This document shows, piece by piece, positions 6,822 to 13,685 of a DNA stretch of 37,351 nucleotides. Position 1 is the stretch's first letter. Each line of letters starts with the position of its first letter. The position numbers were made by a program, and so were the translations under genes. Source of the DNA: a virus; the IMG/VR virus record IMGVR_UViG_3300032213_000901, positions 1 through 37,351 of that record. One strand, 5' to 3'. Under the pieces are notes generated by a model. That model worked only from the letters and a program-made list of their open reading frames with translations. It was not told where the DNA came from and searched no databases.

Positions 6822-7054
6822 CCCCAGAGAACACCACCACCGACGAGCGTCTGCCGCTCACGCCTTCGCAACAGCGGGCGTACGACTTCATTGCGTCCAC
6901 CGCCGGCATGTGGGGGCCAAGCGTCCGCGAGATCGCGGCCGGGCTCGCCTACAAGAGCCCTCACGCTGTGACGGGAATGCTCGAGCAGCTGGAGCGTAAA
7001 GGCTGGATTGTCCGCGAGCCGGGAAAGTCCCGTGGAATCAGGGTGCGAACATGA
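6818..7054 (+). CDS. LexA-type winged-helix protein without protease domain
   Basis: 78 residues consisting almost only of a LexA N-terminal DNA-binding domain: LTPSQQRAYDFIASTAGMWG, PSVREIAAGLAYKSPHAVTG, LEQLERKGWIVREPGKSRGI. LexA repressors carry a C-terminal S24 self-cleavage domain; here the ORF stops right after the wing. It would bind DNA without being cleaved in the SOS response. It might act as an anti-SOS competitor, a phage repressor, or a replication accessory. It overlaps both neighbours by four bases (ATGA), so it is translated with the initiator and the next gene. Confidence 0.75.
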   Translation: MTPENTTTDERLPLTPSQQRAYDFIASTAGMWGPSVREIAAGLAYKSPHAVTGMLEQLERKGWIVREPGKSRGIRVRT

Positions 7055-7323
7055 ACACCGAAAAGCTCATCAAGCGTCTGCTGATTTTGCAGGGTGGATG
7101 CGTTCAAGCCAGCGAAGACGCTGACAACTGGAGCATGCACGACGCCCTCGTTGCGAACGCTCGCACCATCGGCATTGCCATTGCGGCAATCAAGACGCTG
7201 ACGAGCGAGAACCAGCAGCTGCGTCAGCGGCTCGTCAAGCAGGCCATGTACTTCGAGCAGATTGAGGCGAAGCAAGAGCCGAAGGGATGGCCGCTGCTGG
7301 AAGACGAAGGAGAAGGGCTATGA
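7051..7323 (+). CDS. Hypothetical helical / coiled-coil protein
   Basis: 90 residues, coupled by ATGA to the LexA-like gene. It is largely helical, with a probable coiled coil at about 45-78 (AIKTLTSENQQLRQRLVKQA), and an acidic end. No family recognised. It could be an oligomerisation partner of a neighbouring replication or regulatory protein. Confidence 0.6.
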   Translation: MNTEKLIKRLLILQGGCVQASEDADNWSMHDALVANARTIGIAIAAIKTLTSENQQLRQRLVKQAMYFEQIEAKQEPKGWPLLEDEGEGL

Positions 7324-7568
7324 CGCTCACGGACTTCGTGTGGTTGGCAATCGGTGAAACACTTCTCGCGGGCACTTTCGCTCTCGGGATTCTTGTAGGG
7401 GTAGCTCTTAATCGAAAGGGCCAAAGGAATGGCGACAGCAACGAAAGAACGGAAGACGAGTGGAATCACGCTGACAACCTCAACGCTACGGGCGGCCCTG
7501 GCCGACGTGCTCAGGGCTGTGCCGACAAGGCACGCGAAGCCCATCCTGGGCAACGTCCTACTCGGTGA
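7320..7568 (+). CDS. Small membrane protein overlapping dnaN
   Basis: 82 residues. Starts with an ATG overlapping the previous stop and has GGAGAAGGG just upstream. The N-terminus has one strong membrane segment (VWLAIGETLLAGTFALGILV, residues 8-27). After residue 37 the reading frame runs for 140 bases inside the start of dnaN in another frame, and that part is polar and of low information. The real function may need only the first 40 residues. Support is coupling plus the membrane segment. Confidence 0.45.
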   Translation: MTLTDFVWLAIGETLLAGTFALGILVGVALNRKGQRNGDSNERTEDEWNHADNLNATGGPGRRAQGCADKAREAHPGQRPTR

Positions 7569-8547
7569 CGGACTGCTGACTGGCACGGATCTCGAGGTGC
7601 GGATTGACCGCGAGATTGAGTACCACGGTGACGCCATGCTGCTGCCGGCCCACAGGCTCAACGCCATCCTGCGGGCCGCGACCGGCGACGAGGTGGTGCT
7701 GAAGGTTGGCGAGTCCAGCGTGACGGTTAAGTGCGGTGCTGGCTCGTGGACGCTGCCAACCGAGGACGCCGCAGAGTTCCCAACGTGGGACGCTGGCGAT
7801 CTGAAGGCCATCTGCCGCCTGCCGGCGGATCAGTTCTGCCGTGCTGCCAAGGCTACGACGTACGCCACGGACAGTGAGAGCAGCCGCTACGCACTGGGCG
7901 GCGTGATGCTTGACGTGGAATCAACCGCAGACGGTTCGCGGCAGCACTGGGTTGGCACTGACGGGCGACGCCTGGCGTGCGTCGAGACTGAAAGTGACGA
8001 TGCCGTGGACGCCTCGCAGACCATCGTGCCGGCTAGGTTGCTGTCCACGGTGGCAAGCATGGCCACGGGTGACGGCAGCGTGCAGGTTGAGTCCAACGGC
8101 AAAGAGGTTCGGTTCTCGCTGGACGGCTGCACCATCACGGGCAGGCTCGTGGACGGCCGTTATCCACGGTGGCGTGACGTTGTTGGCGAGGCCGAAGGTG
8201 AGCCTACGGTGATCGACGTAATTGAACTGCTCCAGGCGGTGCAGTCCGCTGCCATCGTCACCAGTGAGCAGAGCAAGGGAATCAACCTGACGTGGACGGC
8301 CAACACGCTGGTGCTCGTGGGCCGCTCGAGCGAGTACGGCGAGAGCCGGGTGATTTGCCCGACGATCGCGGCCGGCTCGACGGCATCGACAAAGTTGGAC
8401 CCGAAGTTCATGGCTCAGTTCCTGGCCAACCTGCCGAGCGACGAAGAGCCGCACGTCGATGTCTACGTGAAGGACGCTCAGAGCCGTGTGCTTCTCCGCT
8501 GCGGGCCGTACACCGGAGTCATCATGCCGCTCGCGGAGGACGCATGA
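7429..8547 (+). CDS. dnaN: DNA polymerase III beta sliding clamp (DnaN)
   Basis: 372 residues, close to the usual 365-380 of bacterial DnaN. The clamp is a ring-shaped dimer that tethers polymerase to DNA. All three domains are visible: first with LRAALADVLRAVPTRHAKPI and LLTGTDLEVRI; second with ATTYATDSESSRYALGGVML and WVGTDGRRLACVE; third with VQSAAIVTSEQSKGINLTW and an end of YTGVIMPLAEDA, close to the YVIMPM end of cellular clamps. The phage has no polymerase gene, so this clamp would work with host Pol III or other clamp-binding proteins. ATG at 7429 is preceded by AAAGGG at about 8 bases. Coupled to the next gene. Confidence 0.93.
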   Translation: MATATKERKTSGITLTTSTLRAALADVLRAVPTRHAKPILGNVLLGDGLLTGTDLEVRIDREIEYHGDAMLLPAHRLNAILRAATGDEVVLKVGESSVTVKCGAGSWTLPTEDAAEFPTWDAGDLKAICRLPADQFCRAAKATTYATDSESSRYALGGVMLDVESTADGSRQHWVGTDGRRLACVETESDDAVDASQTIVPARLLSTVASMATGDGSVQVESNGKEVRFSLDGCTITGRLVDGRYPRWRDVVGEAEGEPTVIDVIELLQAVQSAAIVTSEQSKGINLTWTANTLVLVGRSSEYGESRVICPTIAAGSTASTKLDPKFMAQFLANLPSDEEPHVDVYVKDAQSRVLLRCGPYTGVIMPLAEDA

Positions 8548-8918
8548 AGGCCAGCGAAGCATCACGCAATCACTCGCGGGCTGATCTCGTCTTGCTGCAC
8601 CAGTTGTGGACCGAAGGCGTTCCGGCCGCAGAGATTGCTGAGCGGTTTGGCGTTGCTTATTCTACCGTTACGAAGTGGGCACAGCGGTACAAGCTGCCAC
8701 GCAGGACGCTGCACCCGGCTGACGAGCCAGAGGCACCGACGCCAGAGGACGATGCTGCATCGCTCGACGGGCTGGCGTTGTCGCCTTGGGTTGAGGAGCG
8801 TGCGAAGGTGGTGAGGGAGAAGCACTACGACAGCAGGCGGCGAGAGGAGCCATGCAACACGCAAAGCAAGGTGAGCAAGTGGCGTCACGGGATCTGCCAG
8901 CCGAGAGGCGTGGCGTGA
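8544..8918 (+). CDS. Helix-turn-helix protein
   Basis: 124 residues, overlapping the dnaN stop (ATGA). Residues 16-45 form a classic HTH (LHQLWTEGVPAAEIAERFGV then AYSTVTKWAQRYKLPRR), as in GcrA-like regulators and transposase/sigma-type HTHs. The middle is acidic and Pro-rich; the end is basic with Cys (EEPCNTQSKVSKWRHGICQP). Probably a sequence-specific DNA-binding regulator. Its stop lies at the start of the first long hairpin. Confidence 0.6.
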   Translation: MKASEASRNHSRADLVLLHQLWTEGVPAAEIAERFGVAYSTVTKWAQRYKLPRRTLHPADEPEAPTPEDDAASLDGLALSPWVEERAKVVREKHYDSRRREEPCNTQSKVSKWRHGICQPRGVA

Positions 8919-8965
8919 CAGAACGCTGCGATCAGCGGCTCGTCCGCTGCATCGCGTGGTTCTGT
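8918..8965 (+). repeat. Long imperfect hairpin 1 (before first DUF551-like gene)
   Basis: ACAGAAC (8918-8924) pairs with GTTCTGT (8959-8965); GCGAT (8928-8932) with ATCGC (8951-8955); CAGCGG (8933-8938) with CCGCTG (8944-8949). Loop CTCGT, 3x3 internal loop, one unpaired C (8950). The same arrangement, including the unpaired C, recurs at 9350-9401 with different bases in the stems. Structure kept while sequence changes argues for a selected fold. Confidence 0.65.
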
Positions 8966-8988
8966 GAGCGTAGAAAACAGGAGAGACG

Positions 8989-9345
8989 ATGAGACACTCG
9001 TTTCAGGTGATGGAAGAGTTGGGGGCCGAGTGCGATCGACTTGGAGTGCGCGTGGTTGACGTTCACGGGGATGTCGGGCCTGCGTCAGACTTCCTCGCTA
9101 CGGTCGCCCGCTACATCGAAGCCCGAGAGAAGGAGAGTCACGGCCGCCGATGGATTCCGATCTCCGAGTCTCTGCCGCAGGCCGACGACGGGACGCCAGA
9201 CGCGACTTTCCTTGTGTGGAATCGCACGGACGTTATCCAGGCATGGCGCGAGCAGGACGGCCGTTTCACTGGCGTCACTCGCGAGCATATCCCGCGAGTG
9301 ACGCATTGGATGCCGATGCCAGCCCCGCCAACGGATAGCAAGTAG
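8989..9345 (+). CDS. DUF551-like domain protein, copy 1
   Basis: 118 residues, ATG with AGGAG (8978-8982) upstream. The C-terminal 65 residues fit the DUF551 pattern found in many phages: an opening RRWIPISESLPQ, a central Val-rich strand with Trp, and a closing THWMPMPAPP. The N-terminal 50 residues are helical with no match. DUF551 has no established function. The gene is flanked by hairpin 1 and hairpin 2, and a second DUF551-like gene follows, suggesting duplication of a gene-plus-hairpin unit. Confidence 0.65.
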   Translation: MRHSFQVMEELGAECDRLGVRVVDVHGDVGPASDFLATVARYIEAREKESHGRRWIPISESLPQADDGTPDATFLVWNRTDVIQAWREQDGRFTGVTREHIPRVTHWMPMPAPPTDSK

Positions 9346-9349
9346 CCAC

Positions 9350-9401
9350 AGAACACGCAGGATAAGCGGCGGCTCCGCCGTCCGCTTCATCCGCTGGTTC
9401 T
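9350..9401 (+). repeat. Long imperfect hairpin 2 (between the DUF551-like genes)
   Basis: AGAAC (9350-9354) pairs with GTTCT (9397-9401); GGAT (9360-9363) with ATCC (9389-9392); AAGCGG (9364-9369) with CCGCTT (9382-9387); CGGC (9370-9373) with GCCG (9377-9380), loop TCC. An unpaired C at 9388 is in the same place as in hairpin 1. The outer arm CTGGTTCTAGGTC (9394-9406) also has an exact inverted copy at 9859-9871, on the far side of the next gene. Confidence 0.65.
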
Positions 9402-9427
9402 AGGTCGAACATTTGAGGAAGACGGAA

Positions 9428-9859
9428 ATGGCGAAACCATGGGAAGGCCCGTTTATCTGGCGAACCGACGACACTCGTTGCATCAAGTGCGACGAGCAGG
9501 GGCGATATCGCCTTTCTGTCCGTGGCATAACTGTTTGGGCTTGCCGCGAACACGCCATTGAGGCGATGCAGTCGAAAGAAGGCGGCGGCTATACGCTTGA
9601 GGACGCAAAGGGCTTGTGTTCGGAACTTGACCGCGAGGAAGAGGATCGGCTTAACACGCGAACGTCAAGGTGGATACCAGTTGCCGAGTCGATGCCAGAG
9701 GACGGCGTGACTGTCATGCAGGCGGTCGCAGGACGGCCCGGCGTGGCATCTGGCGTAACGCACAAGGGCGTGTGGTGGGATGTGCTTTGCGGGCGTCCGC
9801 AGCAAGCACAGCCGACGCATTGGATGGAACTCCCGGCCCCGCCGGTTGTGTGCAAGTAG
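9428..9859 (+). CDS. DUF551-like domain protein, copy 2, with zinc-knuckle N-terminus
   Basis: 143 residues from the ATG at 9428 (GAGGAAG about 7 bases upstream; a TTG at 9413 is less likely). C-terminal 65 residues repeat the DUF551 layout of the previous gene: SRWIPVAESMPEDG near residue 80 and PTHWMELPAPP at the end. The N-terminus differs: CIKC near residue 20 and WACREH near residue 40 make a CxxC...CxxH set that could bind zinc. So only the C-terminal domain is shared with copy 1. Its stop codon overlaps an inverted repeat matching the right arm of hairpin 2. Confidence 0.65.
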   Translation: MAKPWEGPFIWRTDDTRCIKCDEQGRYRLSVRGITVWACREHAIEAMQSKEGGGYTLEDAKGLCSELDREEEDRLNTRTSRWIPVAESMPEDGVTVMQAVAGRPGVASGVTHKGVWWDVLCGRPQQAQPTHWMELPAPPVVCK

Positions 9860-9871
9860 ACCTAGAACCAG
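9859..9871. repeat. Inverted copy of hairpin 2 outer arm
   Basis: GACCTAGAACCAG is the exact reverse complement of 9394-9406. The two 13-mers bracket the second DUF551-like gene. The first DUF551-like gene shows a similar but imperfect bracket: GCGTGGTTCTGTG (8954-8966) against CACAGAACACGC (9347-9358 region). Confidence 0.8.
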
Positions 9872-9875
9872 TGAT

Positions 9876-9986
9876 TATGCGGTTCCCGATAGCGTCCCTC
9901 GTTGCTGCATAGTACGCCGCCGATTCCCACCACACGGCCGCGAGAATCTGATTTACGCCGCTATCGTGGTCCGCATAGTACGCCGC
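9876..9986 (+). ncRNA. Structured non-coding stretch with alternative pairings
   Basis: The gap 9860-10058 has no gene. TATGCGG (9876-9882) and CGATAGCG (9887-9894) are complementary to CCGCATA (9971-9977) and CGCTATCG (9959-9966), a 19-base arm pair with three internal mismatches and a 64-base loop. GCATAGTACGCCGC occurs twice (9907-9920, 9973-9986), so the left TATGC can pair with either copy. A perfect TTGACA (9998-10003) follows, without a clear -10. This may be a regulatory RNA, a switch or a protein-binding site. Confidence 0.4.
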
Positions 9987-10022
9987 AGGCGGTTTGCTTG
10001 ACAGCGTTGCCATTCTGCGTGA

Positions 10023-10040
10023 GTCCCGGCAGACACCGGG
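10023..10040 (+). promoter_or_regulatory. Hairpin before the secreted-protein gene
   Basis: TCCCGG and CCGGGA form a perfect 6 bp stem with a 6-base loop, just upstream of the GGAGG ribosome site for the gene at 10059. No T-tract follows, so it is more likely part of the 5' leader than a terminator. Confidence 0.4.
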
Positions 10041-10058
10041 AGTTCACGGAGGATTACC

Positions 10059-10358
10059 ATGATTCGTTGTCTTTTGGTTTTGCTTGCTGCCCTGGCCTGC
10101 ATTCACGCCAACGCCGACACCACCGTGGTGGCTCGTCGTGGCTCTGTCATCAGTGCCCAGGATCACGCCGTCGTGATTGCTCGCCGTGGCTCGCTGGTTC
10201 ACAGCAGCTGCGGACAGTACGAGGGGATCGGTACAGGCTCAACGCCTGAGCAGGCCCGGCGCAACTGCTGCTTCTTCGGGAAGCGTGTGATCGTCGAGGA
10301 AGGCGTGGCGTACTCGCCCGTGGTTCGTCGCTGGTTCGCGGTGATTCGCTATCGTTGA
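10059..10358 (+). CDS. Small secreted cysteine-containing protein
   Basis: 99 residues. Starts with a clear signal peptide (MIRCLLVLLAALACIHANA, cleavage likely after Ala19) and CACGGAGGA upstream of the ATG. The mature part has an Arg/Gly/Val-rich stretch and a STPEQARRNCCFFGKR segment with paired Cys, ending in basic aromatic residues. It would be exported to the periplasm or beyond. No family recognised. Exported small proteins outside the lysis region often alter the host surface, for example to exclude other phages, but nothing here shows that directly. Confidence 0.65.
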   Translation: MIRCLLVLLAALACIHANADTTVVARRGSVISAQDHAVVIARRGSLVHSSCGQYEGIGTGSTPEQARRNCCFFGKRVIVEEGVAYSPVVRRWFAVIRYR

Positions 10359-10759
10359 TGCACGCCGTGTCATTCACCGTCGCAGGGCAGCCCGTCCCAC
10401 AGCCGAGGCCACGAGTCTCGACTGCGGGCGGGTTCGCCCGTGCGTACGTGCCAGGCGAGCACCCAGTGCATGCGTACCGCGAGGCTATCGCAGCAGCTGC
10501 TCGAGCGGCTGGGCTCACGACAACCGGCGAGCCGCTGAACGTGGTGATTGACGCGGTGTTTGAGCGGCCGAAGTCCCACATGCGAAAGGCCGGCGTGAAA
10601 CCCGACGCACCGAAGTTGCCAAGGCCCGACGTGGACAACATTGCCAAGGCCGTGCTTGACGCATTGCAGGACGTGATTGGCGATGACTCGCTGGTTGGCC
10701 GATTGGTGGTGGAAAAGTCCTACGGCCAGGAGGCACGGACTACCGTGCGAGTGTCGTGA
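10358..10759 (+). CDS. rusA: RusA-family Holliday junction resolvase
   Basis: 133 residues, the usual RusA size. RusA dimers cut four-way junctions symmetrically. Family signature is complete: N-terminal VSFTVAGQPVPQPRPRV, the acidic RPDVDNIAKAVLDAL (residues 89-103, with Asp91, Asp93 and Asp101), and GDD (108-110) that completes metal binding. ATG at 10358 overlaps the previous stop. It would resolve junctions made by RecT annealing or replication restart, producing DNA fit for packaging. Coupled by GTGA to the methyltransferase. Confidence 0.88.
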   Translation: MHAVSFTVAGQPVPQPRPRVSTAGGFARAYVPGEHPVHAYREAIAAAARAAGLTTTGEPLNVVIDAVFERPKSHMRKAGVKPDAPKLPRPDVDNIAKAVLDALQDVIGDDSLVGRLVVEKSYGQEARTTVRVS

Positions 10760-11418
10760 GGGAATCGCAATACGATTCGCTCTGTGGATACCAGCGGCAT
10801 TCGCTTGGGCTAATGTCTTCGCACACCTACGAGGTGGACGCCAAGCGACTGGGGTTCACGCTGGCGAGGTACAAGTTCGTGGCCAAGGTGCTGGCTGGTG
10901 CAGATTGCGTGCTTGAGGTTGGGTGCGGCGACGGCTTCGCCACTCGCGTGGTGGCTCAATATGTCGGCAACGTGATGGCCACCGACTTTGACGACGCTTT
11001 CATTTCAGAGGCATGCAGCCGGCAGCATCTGGCGAACGTCACGTTTCAACAACACGACATGATCGCAGGCCCAAGGCTCACGCCTAGCGGCCTGCAGTTC
11101 GATGGTGCCTACGCCCTGGACGTGCTTGAGCACATACGCCAAGAGCACGAGGGCGCATTTCTTGGCAACGTGGCCCTAAGCATCGGGCAGCATGGCACGT
11201 TTATCTGCGGCATGCCGTCGCTTGAGTCTCAGCCGCATGCGTCGGATCTCAGCAAGGCCGGGCATGTGAACTGCAAGACCGAAGGAGAACTCAGGATCAC
11301 GCTGAAACGCTTCTGGCGAAACGTGTTTGTGTTCGGAATGAACGACGAAACGCTACACACCGGCTTTGGCCCAATGTGTCACTACCGGCTAGCCATCTGC
11401 ACTGGGGCAAAACTATGA
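10756..11418 (+). CDS. Class I SAM-dependent methyltransferase
   Basis: 220 residues, GTG start overlapping the RusA stop. Motif I for S-adenosylmethionine is CVLEVGCGDG (51-60), followed by an acidic MATDFDD (motif II) and FDGAYALDVLEHI (motif IV). This is the general small-molecule, sugar or protein type. No DNA-methylase catalytic motif (DPPY or PCQ) is visible, so it is probably not a DNA base methylase. Coupled to two glycosyltransferases, it may methylate a sugar or modify a glycosylated phage product. Confidence 0.8.
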   Translation: MRESQYDSLCGYQRHSLGLMSSHTYEVDAKRLGFTLARYKFVAKVLAGADCVLEVGCGDGFATRVVAQYVGNVMATDFDDAFISEACSRQHLANVTFQQHDMIAGPRLTPSGLQFDGAYALDVLEHIRQEHEGAFLGNVALSIGQHGTFICGMPSLESQPHASDLSKAGHVNCKTEGELRITLKRFWRNVFVFGMNDETLHTGFGPMCHYRLAICTGAKL

Positions 11419-12179
11419 GCGTTTCCGTTGTGATTCCAACCCGCAACAGGGCGGCCACGCTCAGCCGTGCGATTGTCTCGGCTGCTTCTCAGAACCCGCT
11501 CGAGGTGCTCGTCGTGGATGACGCCAGCACCGATGACACGCCCGGCATCGTTGAGCAGCTGTGTGGCGTCTACTCGTGCATTCGGTATGAGCGTCATGCG
11601 TCCAAGTCCGCCGATTGGCAAGAGGCCATGGCTGAGTTCTACCGCACGCTCGCCGGTTCGCACGTCATTCACATGGGAGCGGATGACTGGCTGGCCAATG
11701 GCGTTGTCGATAGCGTCAATCGGCATCCTGATTCTGCCGTGGTGTTCCACGACTACTGGGTTGCTAACACTGATGGCACGCAGATTGGTGCCGTCTCAAA
11801 CGGCTTTGAATCGGTGACGCACATGAGCGCGGCTCAAGTGTGCAGCAGGCTGGTGAAATACCCGTACCCAACAGAAACCGGCATTGGCAGTGGCATGCGT
11901 CTTGATTGCCTGCGATGGCTAGAGGCCAAGCAGTTCTGGCGCATGGGCCCGTGGTCTGACGCCATCGGGTTTGCCGCAGTCGCCGCGTTGTGGGGCTGCG
12001 TGTTTGTGCCAGGTGCCGGCGCGACGTTCACACAGGACGATCACGGTTACGGTGCCACGAACCGAAACAGCGCAGAGTCAACTCGCTACATGGCTGAGTG
12101 CGTGTCTTTCTTGGCATCGTCTGGCGTTCCGAGCGACGCTGCGGCAGCCCTGTGTAGAAAGCGAGGCGTGTATGCCTGA
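11415..12179 (+). CDS. Family 2 glycosyltransferase
   Basis: 254 residues from the ATG at 11415 (ATGA overlap with the methyltransferase). GT-A fold start: MSVSVVIPTRNRAATLSRAI, then LVVDDASTDDTPGI (33-46), and HMGADDWLANG as the DxD-like metal site near residue 95. GT2 enzymes move sugars from nucleotide-sugars to proteins, lipids or glycans. No membrane segment, so it should act in the cytoplasm, for instance on virion proteins or on lipid-linked sugars. It overlaps the next gene by 8 bases. Confidence 0.85.
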   Translation: MSVSVVIPTRNRAATLSRAIVSAASQNPLEVLVVDDASTDDTPGIVEQLCGVYSCIRYERHASKSADWQEAMAEFYRTLAGSHVIHMGADDWLANGVVDSVNRHPDSAVVFHDYWVANTDGTQIGAVSNGFESVTHMSAAQVCSRLVKYPYPTETGIGSGMRLDCLRWLEAKQFWRMGPWSDAIGFAAVAALWGCVFVPGAGATFTQDDHGYGATNRNSAESTRYMAECVSFLASSGVPSDAAAALCRKRGVYA

Positions 12180-13062
12180 GATGCCATCTAATCTGTGGCA
12201 GCCGCATGAGCCCTTTTTGCAGGACTACGCCCAGCGTGCTGAAGAAGGCGCGGCTCGGCTGCGAAACTCGCGGGTTGCTTTCGTTGGGCTGGCCCGAAAC
12301 TGCGCCGTTCGACTTGCACAGAACCTTGGCCTGCTCGAGCAGCTGCAGGATCTGTGCGGCTCGTGGTCGCTGCACATTGAGAGCAACGACTGCACTGACG
12401 CCACGCTGGACGTGCTGCACGACTACTGCCGCGAGAAGCCACAGGCCACGTTTCACTATCAGATTCTCGGCCGCGAGCAGCACAGTGCCGAGTTCGCCGG
12501 CCGTCGCACGATCGCCCTGGCTGAATACCGCGACTCATGCCAGCGGTGGGTGCGTGCGTGCTCGCCTGACGCCGACTATGTGTGCGTCATTGACTGGGAC
12601 GCATGGGGCGGGTGGAACCACAGTGGCGTGCTGAACGGCTTCGGCTGGCTCGTTGAGTTGCAAGGTGCCTACGGCATGGCCAGCACAAGCCTGTTCCAGT
12701 ACGACTTCGGAAACGGGCCGTCGTGGCACCATTACGACTTGTGGGCCTTGCGTGGCGTTGGGCAGGCCGATTGCTACTGGGACACATACCAGAATGGGTA
12801 TGGCGGCTTTGGCTACACATGGCTGCCGCCGGTTGGCTCGCCGCCCGTGCTCGTCTCGTCTGCGTTTGGCGGCATGTGCATATACCGCACTGACGCCTAC
12901 CTGCGTGGAACGTACGACGGCACGACGGACTGCGAGCATGTGCCGTTCCACCAGAGCATTGCCCGAGCCACTGGGCAGCACCTGTACCTCAACCCGTCGC
13001 AGCGAATGCTAATGAGTTGGATGGAGACTGCCAATGCGGCGAACAGTCTCGACGGCGTGTAA
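12172..13062 (+). CDS. Glycosyltransferase-like protein (GT-A, DWD motif)
   Basis: 296 residues, ATG at 12172 overlapping the previous stop. It starts with a Rossmann-type strand (RVAFVGLARNCAVRLAQNLG), and has YVCVIDWDAWGGW (136-148) where Asp-Trp-Asp would be the metal-binding DxD motif. SAFGGMCIYR near residue 240 resembles the acceptor-side loop of such enzymes. The layout is closest to cytoplasmic GT-A enzymes of the CMT1 type. With its two upstream neighbours it forms a three-gene modification cassette. Confidence 0.7.
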   Translation: MPEMPSNLWQPHEPFLQDYAQRAEEGAARLRNSRVAFVGLARNCAVRLAQNLGLLEQLQDLCGSWSLHIESNDCTDATLDVLHDYCREKPQATFHYQILGREQHSAEFAGRRTIALAEYRDSCQRWVRACSPDADYVCVIDWDAWGGWNHSGVLNGFGWLVELQGAYGMASTSLFQYDFGNGPSWHHYDLWALRGVGQADCYWDTYQNGYGGFGYTWLPPVGSPPVLVSSAFGGMCIYRTDAYLRGTYDGTTDCEHVPFHQSIARATGQHLYLNPSQRMLMSWMETANAANSLDGV

Positions 13063-13423
13063 GTCGTTCCAAGCGTTGCTGACAAACGTGTGGGCGTCTG
13101 GTTCCACATACGCTGAGATGACTTCGTTTTTTGGCGTGAGCCGAGATCAAATCATTCGGCTACGCGACCGGCTGCACCTGCCGCTACGCCTAGACCGCAG
13201 CAAGAGAAAGAAGGGGCCGAGGCACGGCGACCCGACGCCGGCAGAGATTCGCCAGCAGTGTGCCGCCATCAAGGCGAAGCACCTGGCCGACAAGTTGGCT
13301 GAGCCAGCCGACAAGGCTTACCGCAAAGCCGAAAACGATTTCATCCGGTTTCGGTTTGATGCACCGCACGAACGTGGTGACGATCCGATTGAGGGCCTGA
13401 TTGACGGCATGAGGGGCGAATGA
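13034..13423 (+). CDS. HTH-containing hypothetical protein
   Basis: 129 residues, overlapping the glycosyltransferase by 29 bases. An HTH lies at about 20-50 (TYAEMTSFFGVSRDQIIRLR), followed by a strongly basic stretch (RSKRKKGPRHGD) and a helical charged end. Possibly a late-gene regulator, given that the gene lies at the start of the late region. That role is only inferred. Confidence 0.6.
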   Translation: MRRTVSTACKSFQALLTNVWASGSTYAEMTSFFGVSRDQIIRLRDRLHLPLRLDRSKRKKGPRHGDPTPAEIRQQCAAIKAKHLADKLAEPADKAYRKAENDFIRFRFDAPHERGDDPIEGLIDGMRGE

Positions 13424-13683
13424 TGGCAAAAGAGAAGGACGCAATCGTTCGCCGCATCGTCGTGGAATACGGGCGGCTGTACGTGTACGCCTACTACACG
13501 GACGGCAATGCCAAGGTGCTAGAGGAAGAAGTGTGGCAGCAGCCGTTTCGCCTGGACGCCAAAGACGCACACGAAGAAGCCAAAGACATTTGGCAGTTTC
13601 TCTACCAAGAACTGCAGGACACCGTGCTGCACTCAACTGCAAGTATCGACGAGGAAGAGGCAGAATCAGACGAGGAGGACTGA
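13420..13683 (+). CDS. Hypothetical acidic protein
   Basis: 87 residues, coupled to the HTH gene by ATGA. Beta-rich N-terminus (RRIVVEYGRLYVYAYYTDGN), helical middle and a very acidic tail (IDEEEAESDEED). No family recognised. Confidence 0.6.
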   Translation: MMAKEKDAIVRRIVVEYGRLYVYAYYTDGNAKVLEEEVWQQPFRLDAKDAHEEAKDIWQFLYQELQDTVLHSTASIDEEEAESDEED

Positions 13684-13685
13684 TC

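Noticed and set aside
8915-8992. 25-codon ORF bridging the HTH gene and the first DUF551-like gene, with GTGA and ATGA overlaps
   Set aside because: The overlaps are neat, but nearly all of it is made of the long hairpin, which explains the sequence better. It could still be a coupling peptide.
8918-9401. Reading the paired hairpins as integron attC sites
   Set aside because: Folded stem, AAC/GTT ends and gene-between-sites layout are reminiscent, but the RYYYAAC/GTTRRRY cores do not fit and there is no integron integrase.
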